A stretch of 15,113 nucleotides of DNA, from positions 11,378-26,490 of the forward strand of contig DGKK01000017.1 in the NCBI GenBank assembly GCA_002387725.1, given 5' to 3'. Source of the DNA: Nitrospirae bacterium UBA4572. Lineage in GTDB: Bacteria > Nitrospirota > Leptospirillia > Leptospirillales > Leptospirillaceae. The translations under genes and the position numbers were made by a program. Positions 6,498 through 14,154 of the stretch are shown piece by piece. The stretch's first letter is position 1; each line of letters begins with the position of its first letter. The notes under the pieces are model-generated. The model was not told the DNA's origin. It saw only the letters and a list, made by a program, of their open reading frames with translations, and searched no databases.

Positions 6498-8100
6498 AAC
6501 GCTCCTCCTTCTCGAAGCTCTCCCGCTCCGGTCCACGACCCAGCATTCGCCCTGCGCTCATGGCCTCCCAGGAAAGGGCCGCTCCGGCGCGAAGAAGTCC
6601 GGGGAGATCCCCCCGACCTCCCTCCACTCGCTCGAGGAAGTGCAAAAGTGGCCAGATCGCCGGGTAGTCCACCGCCAACCTCTCCACCATCCGTTCCCGC
6701 TCGCCCGCGTGAAGGGATCGTTCCCGGAGACCCAGATAGAGTTCAATGCCCCGTTCGAGGCGGACAAACCAGACAGGATCGATTTCCTCATCCTCGAGCG
6801 CCCCCTCCCCCCCTGCGGAGCTCCCCGTCCCCCGACTCCCTTGCACGACTTCTCTAGCAAGACCCATGCCCGAGAGGGACATCTCCTGGGAGAGGGTGGG
6901 AAGGGGGACCGCCGGATTGAGATAGCGCATCACAAAGCGACGGAACAGGATTGCCAGGACTTGCTCCTTTGAGATGGAAACGGGAGTGATGGCCTCCTGC
7001 AACAACCCCGAGGGAGTCTCCCGGGCGACAAAGAGCTGGCTCCCCGTCAGAAACCCCGACAGTCGGGCGGCAATCCCGGAGGGCGCCTCCCCCCGACGCA
7101 TTCCCGCCACGATCTGGGCCAGGACATCAGGGGAAGGATCGTTCCGGCAGGAAAGCGACACACAGGATGATCCCTCTCCGGCGCAGGGATAGCATGACAT
7201 CCCCGACACGACCGAGAGAGCCCCCTCCCTATAGGCTCCGGTCTCGAAGGGAAGGGCGCTGGCAAAGAAGAGCCCCACAGTGGGAACCCCCAACGATGCG
7301 GCCAGATGGAGAGTCGCCGTATCGGGAGAGAGAACCACTCCCGCTTCGGCCACCAGTGAGACAAGATCGGAGACACCGGTAAGTCCGGCCGTATTTTTCA
7401 CCCGAGAGCCACATTCCTTTTCCAGCGCCTCCCCCAATTCCCGGTCTTCGGAGCCACCGGAGAGAACGACAGGGTAGCCGTCGATCCGGAGCAATGCGCC
7501 AACAAGCTGGGCCAGTGCCGCTGGAGACAGCCTCCGGAAGGGACTTCTCCCTCCCAGAACCACCATCGTCGGTCCGGACCTTTTCCCGAGAGTGGACGAG
7601 GAGCGGGGAGCAAAGGCTCCGGGTCCGGCAAATCCCTGCCACATGTCGGAGAGATGGATGCGATTGAGCGCGCGGATGCCCCGGGAGGAGGCCACCAGAT
7701 AGGCCGGCCACCCGGAGAGAGGCTCGACGGTACCATCCCCCCGATCGAAGAGATGGCCAAAGCCCGACACAGGAATCCCCAGAAGTTTGGCCAGAGCGAG
7801 CCCTGTTCCATGGTGGTTGAGGACAATGACCCGGGACAATCCCTCCCGGCGCATCTTCCGGACAAAATCCCGGGCCCCCGAAATCCGCTCGAAGAGAGAA
7901 AGCGTCACGGCCGGATTTCCAAAATCGGGCCAGGAGACAATCTCCGAAGCCAGCGCCAAGGCCTTTGCCCCCTCCACGACTCCCGGCCGAACCAGGAGCA
8001 TTGGGATCCCCCCTTCTTTTTGGAGTTTCTCGATCAGGGGTCCACTCTGGATGAGGTCTCCAAGCCGAGCCTCCTGAACGACCAGAACCTTCCCTCCCAC
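6481..8100 (-). CDS. GT9 (heptosyltransferase-like) glycosyltransferase, paralogue of the one at 2842-4698
   Basis: This 539-residue protein opens with KVLVVQEARLGDLIQSGPLI (4-23), the GT9 N-terminal signature including the conserved aspartate D15. VVLSPDTATLHLAASLGVPT (255-274) is the C-lobe signature, and a cysteine cluster follows (CYPC at 303-306, then C313 and C318). Residues after about 345 form an extension similar to that of the other GT9 protein: FLTGSQLFVARETPSG here aligns with FLSESPPGPQILVARSEFDG there. I chose GTG at 8100 because GGAGG lies five bases upstream; a GTG at 8106 would have the ribosome site touching the start codon. It begins 14 bases after the previous stop and overlaps the next gene by 17 bases. 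The donor and acceptor sugars are unknown. No heptose biosynthesis gene is nearby. Confidence 0.85.
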   Translation of the reverse strand: MGGKVLVVQEARLGDLIQSGPLIEKLQKEGGIPMLLVRPGVVEGAKALALASEIVSWPDFGNPAVTLSLFERISGARDFVRKMRREGLSRVIVLNHHGTGLALAKLLGIPVSGFGHLFDRGDGTVEPLSGWPAYLVASSRGIRALNRIHLSDMWQGFAGPGAFAPRSSSTLGKRSGPTMVVLGGRSPFRRLSPAALAQLVGALLRIDGYPVVLSGGSEDRELGEALEKECGSRVKNTAGLTGVSDLVSLVAEAGVVLSPDTATLHLAASLGVPTVGLFFASALPFETGAYREGALSVVSGMSCYPCAGEGSSCVSLSCRNDPSPDVLAQIVAGMRRGEAPSGIAARLSGFLTGSQLFVARETPSGLLQEAITPVSISKEQVLAILFRRFVMRYLNPAVPLPTLSQEMSLSGMGLAREVVQGSRGTGSSAGGEGALEDEEIDPVWFVRLERGIELYLGLRERSLHAGERERMVERLAVDYPAIWPLLHFLERVEGGRGDLPGLLRAGAALSWEAMSAGRMLGRGPERESFEKEERYVAVR

Positions 8101-8114
8101 GATCACCTCCGACG

Positions 8115-10448
8115 CTAGGCCTTGACAGCCAGAGCAGGAACTGCGGACTCCGCCCGTTCGACAATGCCAAGGGCCACACCATTCTTCGGATCCCGCGCGA
8201 GGATCTCCCGGGCAATATGAAAGGCCTCTTCGAGTTGTCCGGACTCCTCGAGAAGCGTGGCATAGAGAGCCCGGAAGCCGTTCTTGAATGGATGGCGGAG
8301 CAGAAACTCCCGAACCCGTCCGATCGCCGCCTCGGGTCTTCCGATTGCGCGCGCCACATCCACCAAAAGCCGCAGGACTTCTTCCTGATCGAGATCGATC
8401 CCCAAGGACTGGTCGTAATAGTAGACCGCCTCTTCATAGTTTCTAAGCTCCTGACACACCATCCCGAAACCGGAAAGGGAGGCGTGAGAGCGGGGATTTT
8501 TTTCAAAGGCCCGCTTGAAGTCGGCGAGGGAGTCGGCAAAGTCCCCCATCAGAAGGGCCACCACCGCCCGCCCCTGATAGGCCCGCTCGTCGGCAACCAC
8601 GGGAATCGCCCGTTCGAAGGCTTGGCGTGCTCCCGGGAGATCCCCTTTGCGAGAGAGGATTTCACCGAGTTTGATCTCGACCTCTCCCCGCTCCTCCCGG
8701 GTCAGCCCCGGATCCGCCAGAGCCGAGAGGAGGAGCTCCTCCACCCCGTCGGAAATTCCCGAGCCGATCATGTCGTCGACCTTCTCGATGATCCCGAAGA
8801 CCCGTCGCCGGGCTGTGACCAGATACTGCATGACAAAAAGATCCCGGATCTCCTCCGGGGACTGCTCCCGAAGAACGATACTGCCAAGGTCAACATCGGT
8901 CCTCGACTCTCCCCGACGGGCGAGCTCCTCGGCCATCTTCGAGAACTCACTGGAAACATTGGCTCCCAGAGTTTCGATCTGAAGGCCGGCCTGTTCGAGA
9001 AGCTCCACTAGGGTCTTGCGGGTAAAGAAGCGGAGATGGCTGCGGTCGAGGATTCCCTGCTCCTGATAGTCGAAGCGTCCCTGGGCCAGACCTCCGAGGA
9101 TCTCGTGATAGCGGATGTTCGGAACCGAGAGGACAAGAACGCCTTGAGGAGAAAGATAGGGGACATACTTTCTCAAAAGGCTGACAGGATCTTCCACATG
9201 CTCGAGAACATCGGCCATGACGATGGCATCGAAACTTTCTTCATTGAAGTCCGGCTCCCACGTCGCCGCATCGGCCACAATCACCCGGTCATAGAAGGCC
9301 TTGGCCTCAAATCCCCGGGCGGCATCCTTCTCGATACCCACCAGGGTGACATTTCCCCAGCGCGTCCGGATCCCTCGTCCCATGGATCCCGCGCCGCACC
9401 CGATGTCGAGGATGCGATTCGCGCCGGCGGGGATTCTGTCGATGACCTCTCCCCGTTCCTTCCGATAGAGCTGCTTGGGCTTCCAGACCGCCACCTTCTG
9501 GTTGATGAGCCGCTCCCAGCTTTCCAGGAAACGATCAAGAGGAAACTCCCGCGCCACGATCTCCCGGGAGGCGGCTCCCATCTCCTGGGCCAACCCCCGA
9601 TTGCCGAGAAGTGTCTTCACATGCTCCTTCAGATCCTCGACGCGCTCGGCCAGGAAGCCGTTGACGCCCTCCTTCACGGGCGAGCCGGAGTGAGTCAGCG
9701 CCACGATCGGCATCCCGGTGGCCATGGCCTCGAGAAGGGAGAAGTTGTATCCGTCTTCCCAGGGTTCGACCGTCGTGTGGAGAAGAAGGCGATGGTGGCG
9801 CATCTGCTCCTTCAGATCCTCAAGATTCCGGGAGGGATGCGCTCCGGGTATCCGGGGATTCAAGCCCAAAGTGGTGTGGGGAATCCCGTCGAGAACCTGA
9901 CCCGACAGGGTGGCTCCCAACATCAGGTCCCGCTCCTCGATAAAGTTCCCGATCCGGAGAGCCCGATCAAGCGACCCGTCATAGCCTCCCCATTCGCCCG
10001 GATCGATTCCCGGCAGGATCACCGGACCAGCGAATCCCCAGGACTCTTTCTTCGAGGCGGAGATGAAGACCGGCGTGAGGTCGCTCACCTGGGACATCAG
10101 TTCAGACAGGGCCTTTCTGTACTCCCGGGGATCGACGGCATTTTTTCCCAAGGCAATCATGGTGTCGAGTCGGTTGTGAAAGACCATGAACTGGGGGATC
10201 GGAGACTTGCGCGTGAGCAGCAGATCGCTCATGTCGTGGCAAATGATGGCGTCGTACTCTTCCCGGGCCAGATGGCCCATCGCAGTCTTGAAGTCGACGA
10301 TCCGGGAGCCCCGTGGACAGGGCCGAAACTCGGTCATCCATCGTTCGTATCCCCCCTTTCTCCTCTCGACGATGTCGAAGGTGACCGGGAGCTTGCCCAA
10401 AAGGGAGATATACCCTTCATGCCAGTTAAACGTAAGAATGCGCAACAT
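8115..10448 (-). CDS. Three-domain fusion: glycosyltransferase, SAM methyltransferase, TPR repeats
   Basis: The ATG at 10448 has AAGGAG six bases upstream, and the gene overlaps its predecessor by 23 bases; the protein has 777 residues. Residues 1-320 form a GT4-like glycosyltransferase; the donor-site region DGYNFSLLEAMATGMPIVAL (232-251) is the clearest part, with a D/E-x7-E-like pair (D232, E240). Residues about 325-500 form a class I SAM-dependent methyltransferase: ILDIGCGAGSMGRGI (346-360) is motif I, and MADVLEHVEDPVSLLRKYVP (411-430) and ILDRSHLRFFT (466-476) are typical of the Methyltransf_11/23 group. From about 585 to 765 there are TPR-like helical repeats, including GDLPGARQAFERAIPVV and NYEEAVYYYDQSLGID. 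A plausible role is to add a sugar and then methylate it, with the TPR part docking the acceptor, by analogy with TPR-containing glycosyltransferases. This role is inferred. Confidence 0.85.
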   Translation of the reverse strand: MLRILTFNWHEGYISLLGKLPVTFDIVERRKGGYERWMTEFRPCPRGSRIVDFKTAMGHLAREEYDAIICHDMSDLLLTRKSPIPQFMVFHNRLDTMIALGKNAVDPREYRKALSELMSQVSDLTPVFISASKKESWGFAGPVILPGIDPGEWGGYDGSLDRALRIGNFIEERDLMLGATLSGQVLDGIPHTTLGLNPRIPGAHPSRNLEDLKEQMRHHRLLLHTTVEPWEDGYNFSLLEAMATGMPIVALTHSGSPVKEGVNGFLAERVEDLKEHVKTLLGNRGLAQEMGAASREIVAREFPLDRFLESWERLINQKVAVWKPKQLYRKERGEVIDRIPAGANRILDIGCGAGSMGRGIRTRWGNVTLVGIEKDAARGFEAKAFYDRVIVADAATWEPDFNEESFDAIVMADVLEHVEDPVSLLRKYVPYLSPQGVLVLSVPNIRYHEILGGLAQGRFDYQEQGILDRSHLRFFTRKTLVELLEQAGLQIETLGANVSSEFSKMAEELARRGESRTDVDLGSIVLREQSPEEIRDLFVMQYLVTARRRVFGIIEKVDDMIGSGISDGVEELLLSALADPGLTREERGEVEIKLGEILSRKGDLPGARQAFERAIPVVADERAYQGRAVVALLMGDFADSLADFKRAFEKNPRSHASLSGFGMVCQELRNYEEAVYYYDQSLGIDLDQEEVLRLLVDVARAIGRPEAAIGRVREFLLRHPFKNGFRALYATLLEESGQLEEAFHIAREILARDPKNGVALGIVERAESAVPALAVKA

Positions 10449-11391
10449 GGTCGACTCCTTGTGTTTTGAAGGAAACACCTTCTGAGAGGATCCGGACGAT
10501 CGAACGGGCCCGGTGATGGTAGGTGTGATGGGCGAGGACCTTCTTGCGTCCTTGGGCTCCGATGCGATCGGCGACCTCGGGGTGGTCAAGAAGGAATCGG
10601 ACCCGATCGACCAGGTCGGCATCTTCGTAGACCACCAAGTCGACATCGGGAACAAACAGGTCGGCCAGCCCCGGAACAGAGTCGGTCAGCAGACACTTTC
10701 CGATGGCCAGGCTCTCGAAAACCCTCATGTTCAGGTCGTCCTTGACGGCCGAGTTGAAGAGAAGACGGGACGAGGACAAAAACCTGGCCATCTCTTCAAA
10801 GAACAGCCGACGAACCCCCACATTGAAGCGGATGCCCAGGCGGGCAAGGCGCCGTGAACGCCTGTCAGTCTTCCCGGGAGAGGTACAGATCGCAATATCG
10901 AAGGCTTCCGGAACATCATGGGGGCGATGGATCTCCGGATCACAGGCTAACGGAAGCCAAAAGACCGGTTTTCCCAGACGTTCGCGGAAGATGTCGACAT
11001 AGGCCTTCTGAGCCAGAAAAACGATGTCGAAGCGGCTGGCAATCTGGAGATGATCCGCGGGCGAGAGATGGGTATCGATGAGATAGCAGGCTTTGGGGAG
11101 AGAGGGGTCCTGAAGGATGGGCATGTCGAACCAGACGCCGCTCTCCACGAAGAGGAGCCAGTCCGGCCGAAAGCCTCCCAGGCCCTTTTTGACCTCCGCA
11201 AGCGTTCCCTCCTTCAAATCGATATCGTGGGGAGTGACCCGGTCGGCGATGGATTCCAGATCCCAGGCCCTTATCGTCCAATCGGCAATGGTGGGGCCGC
11301 AGGTTTTGACGGTGGAGACCTTTCTGAGAGCCTTTTCCAGGTAGGCACCGGTCGTATGGGGCATAGACGTATACATCATCAGGATGTTCAT
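10426..11391 (-). CDS. CgeB-type glycosyltransferase (321 aa)
   Basis: The ATG at 11391 has AAGGAGG five bases upstream; extending the frame further adds a segment without a ribosome site. The product has a GT-B layout. Residues 1-150 form an N-terminal lobe of the DUF3880/CgeB kind (MNILMMYTSMPHTTGAYLEK, then RPDWLLFVESGVW and ACYLIDTHLS). The C-terminal lobe carries the hallmark DDLNMRVFESLAIGKCLLTD (228-247), followed by a helix-rich end of the usual form (LLDHPEVADRIGAQGRKKVL). CgeB proteins are spore-coat glycosyltransferases in Bacillus, but relatives are common in flagellin glycosylation clusters. It is the first gene of the tightly packed run and lies behind a sigma-54-like promoter. 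It shares its family with the C-terminal part of the protein at 4695-6497 but lacks that protein's Maf-like domain. Cytoplasmic; donor sugar unknown. Confidence 0.85.
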   Translation of the reverse strand: MNILMMYTSMPHTTGAYLEKALRKVSTVKTCGPTIADWTIRAWDLESIADRVTPHDIDLKEGTLAEVKKGLGGFRPDWLLFVESGVWFDMPILQDPSLPKACYLIDTHLSPADHLQIASRFDIVFLAQKAYVDIFRERLGKPVFWLPLACDPEIHRPHDVPEAFDIAICTSPGKTDRRSRRLARLGIRFNVGVRRLFFEEMARFLSSSRLLFNSAVKDDLNMRVFESLAIGKCLLTDSVPGLADLFVPDVDLVVYEDADLVDRVRFLLDHPEVADRIGAQGRKKVLAHHTYHHRARSIVRILSEGVSFKTQGVDHVAHSYV

Positions 11392-11415
11392 GGCAACCTC
11401 CTTGCCCTGCATGAA

Positions 11416-11430
11416 GCACGATCCATGCCA
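11416..11430 (-). promoter_or_regulatory. Possible sigma-54 (-24/-12) promoter of the glycosylation run
   Basis: On the - strand TGGCATGGATCGTGC matches the sigma-54 consensus TGGCACGnnnnTTGC at all but two defined positions, and keeps the essential GG and GC at the right spacing. Transcription would start near 11405, leaving a short leader of about 13 bases that holds the AAGGAGG site of the CgeB-type gene. A perfect palindrome lies about 84 bases upstream of that start, a position used by sigma-54 activators. Flagellar genes are commonly sigma-54 controlled, which raises plausibility, but a single site found by eye is weak evidence. Confidence 0.4.
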
Positions 11431-11481
11431 GCCTGCAAAAAAACAAGGGGGACCCCGAATAAAAGGTGCCATGGACAAGGA

Positions 11482-11496
11482 AATTTCAGAGAAATT
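11482..11496. repeat. Perfect palindrome AATTTC-AGA-GAAATT, operator-like
   Basis: Two 6-base arms are perfect inverted copies with a 3-base spacer. It is an AT-rich island in an otherwise GC-rich stretch and lies in the gap between the fliS-linked gene and the glycosyltransferase run, upstream of the sigma-54-like site. An activator or repressor site is possible. No U-tract follows it on either strand, so it is not a terminator. Confidence 0.4.
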
Positions 11497-11517
11497 CAGG
11501 CGAGGGAGGGACGAGAG

Positions 11518-11542
11518 AAAAAGGGCGGGAGATTTTTTCCCG
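11518..11542 (-). terminator. Weak intrinsic terminator after the fliD-fliS unit
   Basis: On the - strand CGGGA (11542-11538) pairs with TCCCG (11530-11526) across a 7-base loop, and after CCC there is a run of five T. The stem has only five base pairs, so it may be inefficient. A second inverted repeat, CCGTCA-GAACTT-TGACGG (11571-11588), lies nearer the stop codon but has no T-run. Together they could separate the fliD-fliS unit from the glycosyltransferase run. Confidence 0.4.
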
Positions 11543-11570
11543 GTTTCCGAGAATGGCAGGAGATTTCTTC

Positions 11571-11588
11571 CCGTCAGAACTTTGACGG
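11571..11588. repeat. Inverted repeat just after the fliS-linked gene
   Basis: CCGTCA (11571-11576) and TGACGG (11583-11588) are perfect inverted arms with a 6-base centre. It starts 23 bases after the stop codon of the 160-aa gene on the - strand. It could form an RNA hairpin protecting the 3' end or be a protein-binding site; nothing in the sequence decides between these. Confidence 0.4.
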
Positions 11589-11610
11589 AGAGAGCGATTG
11601 GCTGAGAGAA

Positions 11611-12093
11611 TTACGCCCGACCAAGAATTTTGCGTTCAAAGAGGGGCCCGGAATCACGACCCGCCTTGCGATAGGCCCCGTGAGGGCCCTGGCCCGTAAT
11701 GGCAGCGATTCGGGAGGCGAGAGGCCCCCCTGAGGCCGCGAAGGGGGCGAGGGCGGAGGAGAGACGGTCGAGACGGTGGGAGAGCACTAGCAGATCCGGG
11801 AGAGGAAGAGTTGAGAGGGCTTTGGCCCCGATACGATCAACTGCGGCCTGGGCCTGGAGAAGGGGTCGGAGATCCATCTCCTCGACTCGGGCAAGGGAAA
11901 GAGGAGCATATCCCTCCTCTCCCTCAGGGTAAAGAAACGCCAGAAGAGAGCTCACCTCGAAGAAGAAGTCCTCTGCCGCCCTGGCAATCTCCACACTGTT
12001 GGAGGGGCCCTCCGAAGAGATGTGGGAAGGATCTTTTGTCTCCGCCCCCTCGCCCTTCACCGAAAGAGGCTCCGAAGGTCCGGGGAGGCTCAT
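11611..12093 (-). CDS. Hypothetical protein coupled to fliS (160 aa)
   Basis: I do not recognise this gene. Its ATG at 12093 overlaps the fliS stop codon in an ATGA junction, a common sign of translational coupling, and no independent ribosome site is evident. The first 30 residues are polar and look disordered. Two helical regions follow: about 33-56 (VEIARAAEDFFFEVSSLLAF) and about 68-120 (VEEMDLRPLLQAQAAVDRIG, then LLVLSHRLDRLSSALAPFAA). The last 30 residues are basic (AYRKAGRDSGPLFERKILGR). The place directly behind fliS is where fliT, a small helical chaperone for FliD, is found in many bacteria, and the size and helical make-up would allow that. There is no visible sequence match, so I do not assign it. 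The frame extends upstream to 12198, but that part lies inside fliS. Confidence 0.7.
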   Translation of the reverse strand: MSLPGPSEPLSVKGEGAETKDPSHISSEGPSNSVEIARAAEDFFFEVSSLLAFLYPEGEEGYAPLSLARVEEMDLRPLLQAQAAVDRIGAKALSTLPLPDLLVLSHRLDRLSSALAPFAASGGPLASRIAAITGQGPHGAYRKAGRDSGPLFERKILGRA

Positions 12094-12542
12094 CCGCGCA
12101 CCGACAGGTTTCGTCTCGGAATCTCTCCCTCGGGAAATGCATTGGCCGGGGAGGACGGAAGCGACCCGCCCCGAGAAGAGGAGGCGGCGGTCTTCCATGT
12201 CCCAAGAAGATCCACCAGGATCTCCCTGACAGGGCCCAGACGCTCGACCTCGCCTGCCACATTCGCCAAGGTCACCTCCTGGATGAGGAAGAGATAGAGA
12301 GAGACGAGGGAGTCCGAAAGCTCCCTGGGCTCCTGGCCGTCGACCGCCGACGCCAGCTCCGAAAGGATTCCCGTCAACCGATTGACGGCATCGGAGCGGC
12401 GCGGGATGTCGCCGTTTACCATGGCCTCTTTCATCATGTCCACAAGACGGACCGACCCCTCATACAGACGGATCAGAAGATCTGCCGGAGGGAGGGTTCT
12501 CTCGAGGGTTTCCCGATAGGTTGCCGCGGCGTAAGCGTTCAT
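12090..12542 (-). CDS. fliS: Flagellin export chaperone FliS
   Basis: FliS binds the C-terminal helix of newly made flagellin in the cytoplasm, keeps it from polymerising and delivers it to the flagellar export gate. The start MNAYAAATYRETLERTLPPA, the helix ADLLIRLYEGSVRLVDMMKE (about 20-39), and the later stretches VNRLTGILSELASAV and LSDSLVSLYLFLIQEVTLAN follow the FliS four-helix pattern. At 150 residues it is about 20-25 longer than usual; the extra is a Ser/Pro/Arg-rich tail after about residue 120. AAGGA precedes the ATG at 12542. It follows fliD by 47 bases and overlaps the next gene by four bases. The order flagellin-fliD-fliS is the standard one, which supports the call. Confidence 0.9.
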   Translation of the reverse strand: MNAYAAATYRETLERTLPPADLLIRLYEGSVRLVDMMKEAMVNGDIPRRSDAVNRLTGILSELASAVDGQEPRELSDSLVSLYLFLIQEVTLANVAGEVERLGPVREILVDLLGTWKTAASSSRGGSLPSSPANAFPEGEIPRRNLSVRG

Positions 12543-12589
12543 CTCACATCCTTGTCATAGGAGGATCGTCGGGAGGGACGTTCCCTCCC

Positions 12590-14044
12590 CTAGAGCACTC
12601 CTCGGGCGATTTGCTGCTGAACATAAGCCTGCTTCTGGTTCAATCCTCCCAGCAGCCCCTGAAGACCCGAATACTTCTCCTCAAGCTGGTCCTTGAGATT
12701 GGCCAGCTCGTCCTGCTTTCGGGTCATCTCCCGGACGTTGGTCCGCTCCTGATCGTTGATGTCCGAGATCTCCCCCGCCAAGGGGCCACTGGCCGGATTG
12801 GCAAACTCCATGAGGAGGTCGTGGACCCCCGCCACAATTCCCGGAGTGGCCCCCTGGCCGGTCATGAGATGGACCACATCATCGTAGTTTGAAGCCAGAG
12901 CCTTGTCGAACTTACCGGAGTCAAAAGACAGATGGCCATTTCTTTGGAAGGTGATCCCCACATCGGCCAGGGTCCTGAACTTTCCCTGGACCTTTTCCGG
13001 AAGGGGCCTCGTCAGGACCGTTCCCAGGCGATTGCGCAAATCCACGACGGAGTAGGCTCCCAGCAGGGGGCCTCCCTGCCCGGTGGCCGGATTCACCCGG
13101 GTCTCCTTGTCGAGAAAATCGAGAAGACTGTTGTAACTCTTGACGAAGGCCCCCACATTCGTCTTGATCGTCTTGGTGTTGTGGACGATCGAGGCCGTTG
13201 TCGGGGTCGGCCCCGTGGTCTGGCGAAGATGAATGACGGAGCCGGGAATGGCGTCGGCCACATCGTTCGACTCCGACTGAACCGGGACACCGTTGACCGT
13301 CAGGTGCGCCAGCGACGCCTTCTGGACCGTCTTGAAGGTAAAGTCGAGTCCCTCCTGCTCCATGACCCGAAAGTTCATTCCGTTTTTGGTGGAGGAAAGG
13401 GACAGGGAATAGGGAGCTCCCGGAGCCCCGGTGCGCATCACCATGGCATGGATCCCGATGTGGGCATCGTTGATGGCCCCCGCCAGACTTTCCAGGGTAA
13501 AGCCGGTACTCTGGTCGATCCGGACGGATCTGATCTTGCCACCCACCAGGTGGTCCCCGATCAGAAATGTCAGGGTCGCATGGGAAAAGGCCCCGTCGGG
13601 GGGGATGTTCAGAACGGAGGTCTTGTCCTTGTCGGCAACTCCCGAGCTGACGAGGACCCCCGGGCGGGCCAGGGAGGAGACGGAAACGCTGTAGGAGCCC
13701 AGGGAGGCCCCCGGGCCCGGGGTCACGGTAAAGGCAGAATGGGGAGGAACGATACTCTTGAAGGCACTGAAGTCCTGACGGAGATGCAGATTGCCGGCCG
13801 ACTTGAGAAAGCCGTCGAGCTTTTGCTGCACCTGGCGCCAGATGGCAGACTTGGCGTCGAGATCTGCCTGGTGTTGCTGCATCTGCTCAAGCGGGATGGC
13901 AGCCGCCTCCAGGTTTGCGTTGACAAGCTTTTCCGTATCCAGCCCTTGAGAGAGGGCGGACATGTTGGTGATCCGCATGCGGCGAGGAGCGGAAGAGGCT
14001 CCTCCATCGCTGCCGGGAATCGACCCGGAAATACCGCTCAACAC
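12590..14044 (-). CDS. fliD: Flagellar filament cap protein FliD (HAP2)
   Basis: FliD forms the pentameric cap at the filament tip under which exported flagellin folds and is added. The protein has 484 residues, within the family range. The N-terminal FliD domain spans about 28-125, with SALSQGLDTEKLVNANLEAA (29-48) giving the GLDT/V signature, then a helix to about 85. The C-terminal FliD domain runs from about 243 (ASLAHLTVNGVPVQSESNDV) to 475, including AFVKSYNSLLDFLDKETRV and ADVGITFQRNGHLSFDSGKF; the end (about 427-482) is a coiled coil for cap assembly. The start is GTG at 14044 or TTG at 14041, both behind GGAGG (three or six bases away); an ATG at 13978 fits the domain start but has no ribosome site. 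The N-terminal 25 residues are Ser/Gly-rich, possibly disordered. Confidence 0.93.
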   Translation of the reverse strand: MLSGISGSIPGSDGGASSAPRRMRITNMSALSQGLDTEKLVNANLEAAAIPLEQMQQHQADLDAKSAIWRQVQQKLDGFLKSAGNLHLRQDFSAFKSIVPPHSAFTVTPGPGASLGSYSVSVSSLARPGVLVSSGVADKDKTSVLNIPPDGAFSHATLTFLIGDHLVGGKIRSVRIDQSTGFTLESLAGAINDAHIGIHAMVMRTGAPGAPYSLSLSSTKNGMNFRVMEQEGLDFTFKTVQKASLAHLTVNGVPVQSESNDVADAIPGSVIHLRQTTGPTPTTASIVHNTKTIKTNVGAFVKSYNSLLDFLDKETRVNPATGQGGPLLGAYSVVDLRNRLGTVLTRPLPEKVQGKFRTLADVGITFQRNGHLSFDSGKFDKALASNYDDVVHLMTGQGATPGIVAGVHDLLMEFANPASGPLAGEISDINDQERTNVREMTRKQDELANLKDQLEEKYSGLQGLLGGLNQKQAYVQQQIARGVL

Positions 14045-14154
14045 TCACCTCCATCCCCAGGTCGCCTCGGCGGGAGGGGTCCTCCCCCTCTCCCCGGGAC
14101 AGCCGGAGGAATCCTGGTTCATGGCCGTACCAGAGGCGCCCCCTGGGGGACGCT

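Noticed and set aside
4653..6857. A 734-codon open frame on the + strand across two glycosyltransferase genes.
   Set aside because: It is antisense to the GT9, Maf/CgeB fusion and second GT9 genes, all of which have family motifs. Its product is rich in Pro, Gly, Arg and Lys without any domain, as expected from the reverse strand of GC-rich coding sequence.
10449..10655. N-terminal extension of the three-domain fusion protein.
   Set aside because: It lies inside the preceding CgeB-type gene, is low in ordered features, and the ATG at 10448 has a strong ribosome site.
14045..14154. Search for a fliD promoter after the flagellin terminator.
   Set aside because: No convincing sigma-70, sigma-28 or sigma-54 site was found. 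A 5-base inverted repeat (CTGGT-ACCAG, 14114-14133) is present but too short to interpret, so fliD may depend on read-through or an unusual promoter.
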